Part shown: positions 1-8,800 of the stretch, one piece after another
How positions within the stretch are numbered: position 1 is the first letter of the stretch
Layout of the letters: every line of letters begins with the position of its first letter
Source of the DNA: Candidatus Lindowbacteria bacterium RIFCSPLOWO2_12_FULL_62_27
GTDB taxonomy: Bacteria > Lindowbacteria > 2-12-FULL-62-27
NCBI GenBank assembly: GCA_001784175.1
Contig: MFPR01000016.1
Coordinates: forward strand, 1 to 31,919
DNA: 31,919 bases
Direction: 5' to 3'
The notes under the pieces: model-generated
The model's database searches: none
Told to the model about the DNA's origin: nothing
Seen by the model: only the letters and a program-made list of their open reading frames with translations
Made by a program: the position numbers and the translations under genes

Positions 1-1
1 C

Positions 2-769
2 GACGTCGGACTGACCTTCCACGGCGAGGACGTTCTTATTTCCGGCCGCCATTCCGAGGAGGAACAGTGGGTGAAATCTGCCCGCGAAAAAGTCCGCAAC
101 GCCATCGAAACCACCGGCACCCCGCCCCTGAGCGAAATGCTGGACCTGGCCCACGGCGAGGGTCTGTGCCACAATGAGACCTCCTTCCGAAAATCCCACG
201 AGATCCTCGATCATGTTATCGAACAGCATCCCAAAAATGCCCGTGCCTGGAATATCCTCGGTCTTGTGCGGTGGAACGAAAGCGACCTCCCCGGCGCCGA
301 ACGCGCATTTCGTAAGGCCATGTCCCTCGATCCGGACACCCGCGTCCATCGGGCGAATCTCGGCCATGTCCTTCACGAAATGGGCCGCCCCGATGATGCC
401 ATCCACGTCCTGCGCGCCGCCCATACCAGATGGCCAGATTATCCATGTGCCGCGGAACTCTACGCTCGCACCTTGGAGGCCGCAGGCCAGTATCAGGAGG
501 CGCACGCGGTCCGGACAAAAACCATCGCCACATTCTGCCCAAATGGCGTCATCCCCGCCGATGTCCAGCGATATGACATCGCCTGGTTGCTCCGCCTCTA
601 CGAGGGTACCGGCGACTCGGCCAAAGTTGACGAGCTGTACAAACACAAAAACCTCAGCGCCACTCCGCCGACCGACACCTCCGCCCAGCCGTACCGCGAG
701 GCCCTGCTGGCCGGGCCGGAATCTCCGGCGCCGTCCGGGCAGGCGGTCCAGGGACGCCTGATGCCATGA
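2..769 (+). CDS. TPR-repeat protein, 5' end probably outside the window
   Basis: The reading frame is open from base 2 with no stop before it, so the gene probably begins upstream. A GTG at 71 with an AGGAGG eight bases before it (57-62) is a possible alternative start giving 232 residues. Counted from that GTG, tandem helical repeats of TPR type run from about residue 35 to 155. They include stretches such as ARAWNILGLVRW and HRANLGHVLHEMGRPDDAI, with the small/large residue spacing of TPR helices. The last 50 residues are rich in Pro, Ala and Ser and look disordered. TPRs mediate protein-protein contacts, and no enzymatic domain is visible. It is separated from rmuC by 266 bases and probably belongs to a different unit from the defence genes. 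The TPR call is fairly sure; the role is unknown. Confidence 0.75.
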   Translation, partial: DVGLTFHGEDVLISGRHSEEEQWVKSAREKVRNAIETTGTPPLSEMLDLAHGEGLCHNETSFRKSHEILDHVIEQHPKNARAWNILGLVRWNESDLPGAERAFRKAMSLDPDTRVHRANLGHVLHEMGRPDDAIHVLRAAHTRWPDYPCAAELYARTLEAAGQYQEAHAVRTKTIATFCPNGVIPADVQRYDIAWLLRLYEGTGDSAKVDELYKHKNLSATPPTDTSAQPYREALLAGPESPAPSGQAVQGRLMP

Positions 770-912
770 AACAGAGGGAAAGATGAGGATGAGGAGGTCG
801 AGGATTGAATATATGCAAACTACAGTCCGAGCTATTGAAATTCTCACTCAACTTCTTCCCTTGTCAGCTTCGTATTTCAAAAGTAGTCTACACCTTACTG
901 AGAGGGGATATC

Positions 913-930
913 GAATAGCGTGGGCTATTC
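913..930. promoter_or_regulatory. Perfect 7-bp inverted repeat with 4-base loop upstream of rmuC
   Basis: GAATAGC at 913-919 pairs perfectly with GCTATTC at 924-930 around GTGG. It lies about 105 bases before the rmuC start, in the AT-richer leader (770-1035) that precedes the whole rightward series. No T-run follows, so it does not look like an intrinsic terminator. It could be an operator or an RNA hairpin, or chance. Beyond this I see only a weak TTGTCA at 861-866 followed 17 bases later by TAGTCT, which is too poor a match to call a promoter. Confidence 0.3.
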
Positions 931-1035
931 ACAGCATGGAGGACTTTGTTTGATGACTACCTCTCAGACCCAACCAATTTCGACGATGGATATTTCTGTA
1001 GCCGGGCGGGCTTCACGCGGTACTGCGGGCTAACT

Positions 1036-2565
1036 ATGGAAATCTCCGTCACCCACGTCGTCTTCCTGGCAATCGGGTTGTCTGTGGGCGCATTCATCGC
1101 TTGGCTCATATTTAAGAACAAGATCGCTCTTGCCGAAGCGACTGGCCGCGCTGCCGGCGAAGTCGAACGGACATCACTCTCGGAACAACTTAAAGCCGCC
1201 CTGCAGGAAATCGCGGGCATTCAGAACAGGCTCACGGTAAGTGAAGACCGGGCTCAGAAACTTCAGGCCGAGCTGGATAAGACCGGTCGAGAGAGCGCGC
1301 AGTTTGCCGAGAGAGCCAATCGGCTGGCTGATGTTGAAGCCGCACACGATGGGCTTCTGAAGAAGTGTGCGGAATTTCAAGCCAAGATTGCTGAACTAAA
1401 TACCGCACTGGAACACGAGCGGACTCAGTCGGCGGAAAAACTTTCTCTTCTCAACGACGCGCGGGAGGAGTTGAGCAATCGTTTCAAGGCGCTCGCGAAT
1501 GAAATCCTGGATGAGAAAAGCAAAAAATTTGCCGACCAGAATCAGTCCAACCTCAACCAACTCCTCGATCCGCTCAAACAACAGTTGACCGACTTCAAAT
1601 CGAAAGTTGAGGAGGTCTACGTCAACGAAGGCAAGGACCGCAGCGCGCTGACGGAGCAGGTCAATCAGCTGATTCGGCTCAACAACGCGCTGAGCCAGGA
1701 TGCGCAGAACCTCACGCTTGCTCTGAAAGGCGACCGCAAAGCCCAGGGCAACTGGGGCGAAATCATTCTCGACGACGTTCTGGAGAAGGCCGGCTTGGTT
1801 GAAGGCCAGCATTACGAGCGTCAAGGCGGCATCAAGAGCGAGGACGGGCAGTCACACGTCATCCCGGACGTGGTCGTTCACCTGCCGGGCGATCGCCATC
1901 TTGTCATGGACTCAAAGATGACATTGCCTGACTACAGGGCGTTTGCAGACGCCGAGCGGGATGAGGATCGGGAAGCCGCGCTCAAACGACACCTGACGTC
2001 GATCCGAAACCACATCAAAGGATTGTCCGAGAAGAATTATCAGTCGCTCTATGGCCTGAAATCTCTTGATTTTGTTGTCATGTTCATTCCGCTTGAGCCT
2101 GCCTTCATGCTCGCCGTCACCAACGACCGCGAGCTTTTCCACCATGCTTGGGAAAGAAACGTCCTTCTTGTCAGTCCCAGCACGTTGCTGTTTGTTGTTC
2201 GGACCGTCGCGTATCTCTGGCGCCAGGAGGATCTCAGCCGAAACGCGAAGGAGATCTCAAACCGCGGCGCAGAGCTGTACGATAAGCTCGTCGGATTTGT
2301 CGCCGATCTGCAGGACGTCGGCAAGCGCATCCAACAGGCGCAGGACAGCTACAATGACGCGCGCAAGAAATTGAACGAAGGTACCGGCAACGTCATCCGT
2401 CAGGCCGAACTGCTCAAAAAGCTGGGCGTCAAACCGAGCAAAGCCCTCCCCGCCCAGTGGGTGGAGCCGGCGATGGAACAATCTCTTCCGGAAATCCGCA
2501 CCCTACGCGAGCGACCCGTCGCGCAGGATTCTGGCGGGAAGGCCATCGATGACCGAAGCGAATAG
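1036..2565 (+). CDS. rmuC: RmuC family DNA recombination protein
   Basis: RmuC proteins are predicted PD-(D/E)XK nucleases that limit rearrangements at inverted repeats. This one has 509 residues, close to the family's usual length. A membrane-anchoring helix lies at about residues 6-28 (VVFLAIGLSVGAFIAWLIF), followed by a long coiled coil from about 35 to 235. The nuclease core follows, with PD at 277-278 and the DSK triad at 292-294, then the conserved segment around VSPSTLLFVVRTVAYLW. I chose the ATG at 1036 because the family starts just before its membrane helix. The frame could also begin at a TTG at 946, but that adds 30 residues unlike the family. The stop overlaps the next start by 17 bases, so translation is probably coupled to the helicase gene. 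RmuC is not a standard DISARM part, so a defence role here is inference. Confidence 0.93.
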   Translation: MEISVTHVVFLAIGLSVGAFIAWLIFKNKIALAEATGRAAGEVERTSLSEQLKAALQEIAGIQNRLTVSEDRAQKLQAELDKTGRESAQFAERANRLADVEAAHDGLLKKCAEFQAKIAELNTALEHERTQSAEKLSLLNDAREELSNRFKALANEILDEKSKKFADQNQSNLNQLLDPLKQQLTDFKSKVEEVYVNEGKDRSALTEQVNQLIRLNNALSQDAQNLTLALKGDRKAQGNWGEIILDDVLEKAGLVEGQHYERQGGIKSEDGQSHVIPDVVVHLPGDRHLVMDSKMTLPDYRAFADAERDEDREAALKRHLTSIRNHIKGLSEKNYQSLYGLKSLDFVVMFIPLEPAFMLAVTNDRELFHHAWERNVLLVSPSTLLFVVRTVAYLWRQEDLSRNAKEISNRGAELYDKLVGFVADLQDVGKRIQQAQDSYNDARKKLNEGTGNVIRQAELLKKLGVKPSKALPAQWVEPAMEQSLPEIRTLRERPVAQDSGGKAIDDRSE

Positions 2566-5500
2566 TTCCGTATCCCCGGCGGCCACCCTCCCCCGGACCG
2601 GCATGGTCGCCACCGTTCGCAATCGGCGGGGCGTCATCGGCGGGGTGCGGCCGTTTGACGGGCCGCAGGGGGTGCTCCATGTCGTCGATATCGATTATAA
2701 TGACGGCGGCAGTCCTCTGCAGGAAACGCTCCTCTGGGAGCGGGAGGCCTTTGCGCGCCTCCTGCCGCCGGCCGCCCTGCCCGAACCGCAGGCAAGTACG
2801 CCCATGTCGGAGGAGGACCTGACGGCGCTGGTTCGCGCGTGCCGGTGGTCGGCGCGCACGCCCTATATCGATCCCGACGCCGACGGGCCGCTGGACCGCC
2901 TGCCGGTCTCGGCTCCCTTCCACGGAGCGGTTCAGGTCGAGGATTTCCAGCTCGTTCCTCTGCTCAAGGCCCTCCGGATGCCGCGCGTGTCGCTTCTGAT
3001 CGCCGATGACGTGGGGCTCGGCAAGACCATCGAGGCGGGCCTGATTCTCAGCGAACTTTTGCTTCGCCGCCGCATCCGGCGTGTTCTGATCCTCACGCCG
3101 GCTGCCCTGCGCCTGCAGTGGCGGGACGAGCTCTGGACCAAATTCGCGCTCGCGTTCAACGTCGTCGACGCCGACGCCACCGTCAAGCTCCGCCGGCAGA
3201 TCGGCCTTGACGCCAATCCGTGGCGCAGCCACGCGCGCATCATCGCCAGCTACCACTATCTGAAACAGCCCGACGTCCTCGAAGAATTTCGCGCAGCCGG
3301 CCGCGCCGACCCGAACGAGGCCCGCCTGCCCTGGGACCTTCTGATCGTCGACGAGGCGCACAATCTGACGCCTCCGCCCCTCGGCGACGAAAGCGACCTC
3401 TGCAAAATGCTCCGCCATATTTCCCCGCTGTTCGAGCATCGCGTCTTTCTCACCGCCACGCCCCACAACGGCCACACGCGGTCGTTTACGGGCCTGCTTG
3501 AAATGCTCGACCCCGTCCGGTTCAGCCAGACGCACGAACTGAAGTCCGTCGAACGCGCGCGCATTCAGGATGTCCTCGTCCGGCGGCTCAAACGAGAAAT
3601 CAACGCGCGATCCGCAACCAAAAAATTCTGCGACCGCCTTCCGCCCCAGGCCCTCACCATCGCCCTCCGGCGGAAAGAAAAGGCGCTATCGGCCGCATTC
3701 GAAAAATTCCGGGAAAAACTTCATACGCTCATCCGCACCCAGAGCCGCCGTCGCCGGATCGCCGGAAACTTTGCCGTCGAAATCCTCGGCAAACGCATGC
3801 TCTCCTGTTCCGCCGCCTTCGCCGAAAGCTGGCGGCGATGCCGGGCCGGCATGGCCGAACCGGACGAGGTGACCGACGCGGAGGTCCTGGCCGCGCAAAA
3901 ATCGCTCGAAGATGAGACCGTTGATGACCGGGAGGCGGAGAGCCGCCGGGGCGCCGCATCATCGGTGGTCGGCGCATGGCTTCGACCCTTCGCCGGCGAC
4001 CTCGCCGATGTTTCGTCGGCGCTCGATCAGGCCATCGAGGAGCTTGGTTTCAGATCCGCCTCCGACCCCGCCGCCCAGGATCCCGACGAAGACGCGCGAT
4101 TTGCGGCGCTCAAATCCCTCATCGAATCGAAACTGCGCGCCGGAGGGGAATGGCGGGCTGATGAGCGGCTGGTCGTGTTTACGGAATACAAGACCACGCT
4201 CGATTATCTCCTGCGCCGCCTTCGGGAGGAATTCGAGCCGCACCGGATCCTCTGTCTCTTCGGCGGAATGGACGACCCTCAGCGCGAGCAGATCAAACGC
4301 GCGTTCAACGATCCCGACAATCCCGTCCGCGTCCTCGTCGCGACCGACGCGGCATCCGAGGGGCTCAACCTTCAGGAGACCGCGCGGTATCTTCTGCATT
4401 TCGACATCCCTTGGAATCCGGCGCGGCTCGAACAGCGCAACGGGCGGCTCGACCGGCACGGCCAGGCGCGGGACGTGTCGACGTGGCATTTCGTGAGCCA
4501 GGACGACCGCGACCTCGCGTTTCTGGATTATGTGGTCCGCAAGGTCGACGCGATCCGCGAGGATCTGGGCGCGACGGGCGACGTGTTCGACGAGGCGCTT
4601 CAGCGGCGGCTCATCGCGGGCGAGGACAACGCCGAGGTTCTGCGCGATCTCGACCGGCGGCTGGTCGAGGCGGCAAAACTCGTCGACATCCCGAGAGATG
4701 ACCGCGCCGTCCCGGCAATCCGGCCGGAGGAAAAAGATCCGGCGGGGGATCTTAAGGCGATCGCGGCCGAACTCGATCTTGATCCCGAATCGATGCGCGT
4801 CACACTCGACGCCGCCATGGCCGTCGGCGCGGGCCGGCCGCGCATCAGCAACCCGGACGATCACGGCATATCCAGAATCCTCCAGCCCCATCCGCCCGCT
4901 TGGGGTCCGATCCTGGACGATTATGTACGCCTGCCGGCCGGAAACGCGGCCGCGGGCGCCTTGCCCGGTCTGGCGTTCGATCCCAACGCCTTTATCGTGA
5001 CCATCGGCGGCGGCCTGCCGGTATTCCGGCCGCGGCCCGACGCGCTCCTCATGCATCTGGCCCATCCGCTGATCCACCACGCCCTGACGGCCCTGACGCG
5101 TCTTCGGTTTCCGGGCGCGTCCGACCGCGTTGTCTCGCGCTGGACGGCGCGGCGGAGCGAAATCCCGTCGGGCGCCGAAGCCGTGATCGCCCTCCATGTC
5201 GAAGAACTCGCCGTCAATGAACTTCGCGAAACGTTCCACCACTGGGTGCGGACCCTGCGGTTGCCGGTCAGAAAGGGCAAACTCGGCGCGCCCCTTTCTC
5301 ATTCCCCGGCAATGGATCTTCGAACCCCGCCCGCGCCGTTGGACGCCGCCGCATCCCGCGAGGCGGGCGATCTCTGGCTCGACATCGAGCCGGATGTCCG
5401 CGATTTCCTGAAACGGTTTTCGGCGGAACTCACCGCCACGGTCAAATCCCAGATCGAGTTCGACAGAAAAAAGGCGCTCAAAGACGAGCAGGATCGATAC

Positions 5501-5869
5501 CAGAGCCGGCAGGGTGAAATCTCCGCGCTGATCGAATCCAACACCGTTGCCCGGCTCGCGCGCGAGATCGAGGACCTCAAGCGCAAACGCGAGCAGGGCG
5601 TCCTCTTCGATCAGGAACGGCGGCTTGACGAACTCGACCGCGACCTGGAGCTTCGCGAGGAGGAACTCCGGCGCCGCCGGGTTCATTACGAGGAACTCCG
5701 CGCGGAATTGGCCAAAGAACGCGACCGCATCCTGAAAAATCTGATTCCGAAGCGGTTCGCCCTCCGCTCCGACGTCCAGATCATGCCCATCGCCGTGGAG
5801 ATCATCCTTCCGGCATCGGCCCGGCCCGTCACGCGCGCCGCTGCCGGCGGGCGAAAAAAATCCCGCTGA
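2549..5869 (+). CDS. SNF2/RapA-type helicase, DISARM DrmD-like
   Basis: This 1106-residue SF2 ATPase resembles DrmD, the SNF2-like helicase of class 1 DISARM. A small beta-rich N-terminal part (about 15-75) precedes the ATPase. Walker A is GLGKT with K159, the Walker B box is DEAH at 268-271, motif III is TATPHNG at 302-308, and motif VI is RNGRLDRHGQ from R630. Both RecA lobes are complete, so it should hydrolyse ATP, probably translocating on double-stranded DNA. A charged insertion of about 170 residues separates the lobes. Residues 967-1062 form a long coiled coil of Glu/Arg heptads, as in DrmD and RapA relatives. It overlaps rmuC by 17 bases, and its TGA shares one base with the methylase ATG. 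The adjacent methylase supports the DISARM-type assignment over a housekeeping RapA. Confidence 0.9.
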   Translation: MTEANSSVSPAATLPRTGMVATVRNRRGVIGGVRPFDGPQGVLHVVDIDYNDGGSPLQETLLWEREAFARLLPPAALPEPQASTPMSEEDLTALVRACRWSARTPYIDPDADGPLDRLPVSAPFHGAVQVEDFQLVPLLKALRMPRVSLLIADDVGLGKTIEAGLILSELLLRRRIRRVLILTPAALRLQWRDELWTKFALAFNVVDADATVKLRRQIGLDANPWRSHARIIASYHYLKQPDVLEEFRAAGRADPNEARLPWDLLIVDEAHNLTPPPLGDESDLCKMLRHISPLFEHRVFLTATPHNGHTRSFTGLLEMLDPVRFSQTHELKSVERARIQDVLVRRLKREINARSATKKFCDRLPPQALTIALRRKEKALSAAFEKFREKLHTLIRTQSRRRRIAGNFAVEILGKRMLSCSAAFAESWRRCRAGMAEPDEVTDAEVLAAQKSLEDETVDDREAESRRGAASSVVGAWLRPFAGDLADVSSALDQAIEELGFRSASDPAAQDPDEDARFAALKSLIESKLRAGGEWRADERLVVFTEYKTTLDYLLRRLREEFEPHRILCLFGGMDDPQREQIKRAFNDPDNPVRVLVATDAASEGLNLQETARYLLHFDIPWNPARLEQRNGRLDRHGQARDVSTWHFVSQDDRDLAFLDYVVRKVDAIREDLGATGDVFDEALQRRLIAGEDNAEVLRDLDRRLVEAAKLVDIPRDDRAVPAIRPEEKDPAGDLKAIAAELDLDPESMRVTLDAAMAVGAGRPRISNPDDHGISRILQPHPPAWGPILDDYVRLPAGNAAAGALPGLAFDPNAFIVTIGGGLPVFRPRPDALLMHLAHPLIHHALTALTRLRFPGASDRVVSRWTARRSEIPSGAEAVIALHVEELAVNELRETFHHWVRTLRLPVRKGKLGAPLSHSPAMDLRTPPAPLDAAASREAGDLWLDIEPDVRDFLKRFSAELTATVKSQIEFDRKKALKDEQDRYQSRQGEISALIESNTVARLAREIEDLKRKREQGVLFDQERRLDELDRDLELREEELRRRRVHYEELRAELAKERDRILKNLIPKRFALRSDVQIMPIAVEIILPASARPVTRAAAGGRKKSR

Positions 5870-8800
5870 TGCCCCCGAACGCCCCGGCCGCGCCCGCCAT
5901 GTCGTGGTGGGAGTCCCTCCGGCATTTCGGCTTTCTGCTCGGTCCGGGCCAAGTCTCGGACTTGGAGCGCTCGTTCTCCCCGCCGGATCTTGCGCCGTAC
6001 CGGGCCGACCAGCTCCGCCGCGAGATCACGCGCCGCGACGCCGGCGACATCACGGCCGCCGATTTCGCCGCCTGGGCGCTCGATAAAATTTGCGGGTTTG
6101 CCGACGCCCCAGGCACGTGGCGGCGCGGCCGCGATGTCTCGACCGAATACAGCCGCACGCTGGTGTCGGGCGAAACCGCCAAACCGCGGCACATCTGGTC
6201 CGGCTTGAACGGCGGCCGGCTCCCAGTGTTTTTCGACGAGGCCAAAACGATCGGCGTCGGCCGGAGCCGCAAAATCGTCAGCGATGTCGTCCAATGGATG
6301 CGGCTGGCCCGCCGGCCCCTCGCGCTGATCACCAACGGCCGACAATGGCGTCTCATCTATGCCGGACTCGACTACACCGCCGCCTGCGAATGGGACACCG
6401 ACCTGTGGTTTGCGGAAGGGCAACCCGGTCCGCAGATCGCCGCCCTGCGGATGATCCTTCAGGCGAAATTGTTTGATCCCTCCGATCCGGCCGCCGAGTC
6501 GGCACTGGTCGCCGCCATTCTCGCCGGGCGCAAAGGCCAATCGGAATTGTCGGCCATCCTGGGCGAACGCGTCCGCGAGGCCGTCGAATGCCTCGTCCGC
6601 TCGCACGGCCCGGCTCTGGACCGCGCCGCCGCCGTCGCCCCGCCGGATATTTACCGCGGCGCCGTGCGGACGGTCATGCGGCTGGTCGTCGTACTGTTCG
6701 CAGAAAGCCGCGAACTTCTGCCGCTTGGCAATCCCCTGTATTACGCGTCCTACAGCCTGCGCGGCATTTTCGAGCGACTGCAGAAATCAGCCGTCCGCGG
6801 CCGCGCGCGGCTGGATCACCGATTCAGCGCCTGGCCCGCGGTCCTCGCGCTCTTTCGGCTCATCCATGACGGATCGCATCACGAATCGGTCGTTCTTCCG
6901 GCCTACGGCGGCGAGCTGTTTCAGCCCGGCGATCCGAATTCGCCCGACGGCGTCACCCGCGCGCTTGTTCTGTTCGAGTCCGCCTGTTTCGATCCCGGCC
7001 TGCAGATCATGCCCGACGGCGTCGTCTACCGCATGCTGGAACTCCTGACCCGCACGACCGTCCGAATCCGGCAGGGCCGCGCCGCCGCCACGGTGGCGAT
7101 GCCGGTCGATTTTTCCGGCCTGTCGTCCGAATACATCGGCATCCTCTATGAGGGCCTCATGGATTACGAGCTTCGAAAGGCGCCCCCGGCCGATCCGGTC
7201 GTTTTTCTGAATGTCGGCAACCAGCCGGCCCTGCCTCTTTCCCGGCTGGAACAGATGGACGACCGGCAGATCAAGGACCTGTTCGAAAAAATGAAAAAAA
7301 CGGATGCGGCCGATGAGGAGACGGAGGAGGAGTCGGAGGAAACGGATGAGGCGGAGGCCCGCGAGGCGGAACCGGAGGCCGACGAATCCGACGCGTCCGA
7401 GACCGATGGCGCGCCGGAGGAGGACGCGGCCGCCGAACCTTCAGCGTCGGAATCGTCCCGCGGCCGGGCGATGGCATGGGCGCGACGCGTGTGTCTCGCC
7501 GCCGGGCTGGTCCGCAATCCCCGCGGGCGCATGACGCCGGAACTGCGGATGCAGTTCGACCGCCGGCTCGATGCGGCCGCCCGACAGCTCACCGCGCGCG
7601 TCGTCCTTCCCGGCGAATGGTTTCTCGTCCGCTGGGGCGGAACACGAAAAGGTGGGGGAACATTCTACACCCGTCCGGCGCTGGCTGTTCCCACCGCCCA
7701 CCGTACGCTCGCCCCGCTGGCATTCACGCCCGCTCAACCTTCCGGGCCGCCGGACACGCCGAAAAAGCCGGAGGAGATTCTGTCGATCAAGGTCTGCGAT
7801 CCCGCGTGCGGATCCGGATCCTTTCTCGTCGCGGCTCTGCGGTTTCTCACCGACGCGCTCTACGCGTCGCTTTTCGCCCATCGGCGTCTGGCCGGCGAAC
7901 AGGACCGGACGATCGTCAATCTTTTCAATGGCGCGGCCGGCCCGGCCCGGCTCGGCGACGAATGGATTCCCTGCCGCGTCGAGGATGCGGACTTCGAGTC
8001 CCGGCTGAAGGCCCGCTTGCGCCGGCATGTGGTCGAACGGTGCGTCTACGGCGTCGATCTCGACCCGCTGGCCATCGAGCTCTGCCGCCTCGCGCTCTGG
8101 ATCGAGACGATGGACCGCGATCTTCCGTTCTCGTTCCTCGATCACAAGATCAAATGCGGCAACTCGCTCGTCGGATGCTGGCTCGACCGGTTCCGGCATT
8201 ATCCCGTTCTCGCCTGGAACCGGGAGGGAGGCGACAAAGGGCACGGCAACGGCGTTCACTTCGAGAAGGAAACGCGGACGCGCGCGATCAAGGCGTTCAA
8301 GTCCGAAGCCGTGAAGGATGACCTCGCGCAGTTTCTCGGCGCGCCGTCGCTCTTTCGAAAGGACGCGATCACCGAAGCCGAAACGGCGCACGCGGCGGCG
8401 ACGAAGGTCATCGACGCCATCCACGAGATCCCGCTTGCGGATCACGAGGAACGCGCGCGGATCTATCGCGAGGAGTATGCCGGAAGCGCGGCGCTCCGCG
8501 CGATCCGCGAGTCGCTCGACCGCTGGTGCGCCATCTGGTTCTGGCCGGCGGATGCGCTCGAGGATGCGCCGCTCCCGTCGAATCTCCATAAGCCGTCCGA
8601 GCGAACAGCCGCGATCGCGCGCGCGGTCGCCGCGGAGAAGCGTTTCTTCCATTGGGAGATCGAGTTTCCAGATGCCTTCAATTCCCGCAGGGCCGGATTC
8701 GATGCGATCCTTGGAAATCCGCCGTGGGATATCGCCAAGCCGAACTCCAAGGAGTTCTTCTCGAATATCGATCCGCTTTATCGATCCTATGGAAAACAGG

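Noticed and set aside
783-953. Possible 56-residue gene in the rmuC leader
   Set aside because: An ATG frame with a weak purine site exists, but there is no family resemblance and it covers the hairpin at 913-930. Too little evidence for a gene.
946-1035. TTG start extending RmuC by 30 residues
   Set aside because: The extension is unlike RmuC N-termini, which begin just before the membrane helix; the ATG at 1036 fits.
770-1035. Sigma-70 promoter for the rightward block
   Set aside because: Only TTGTCA at 861-866 with a poor -10 (TAGTCT) was found, not enough to call.
3959-5686. 575-residue open frame on the minus strand
   Set aside because: Antisense to the DrmD-like helicase, including its conserved motifs; low-information sequence with no domain.
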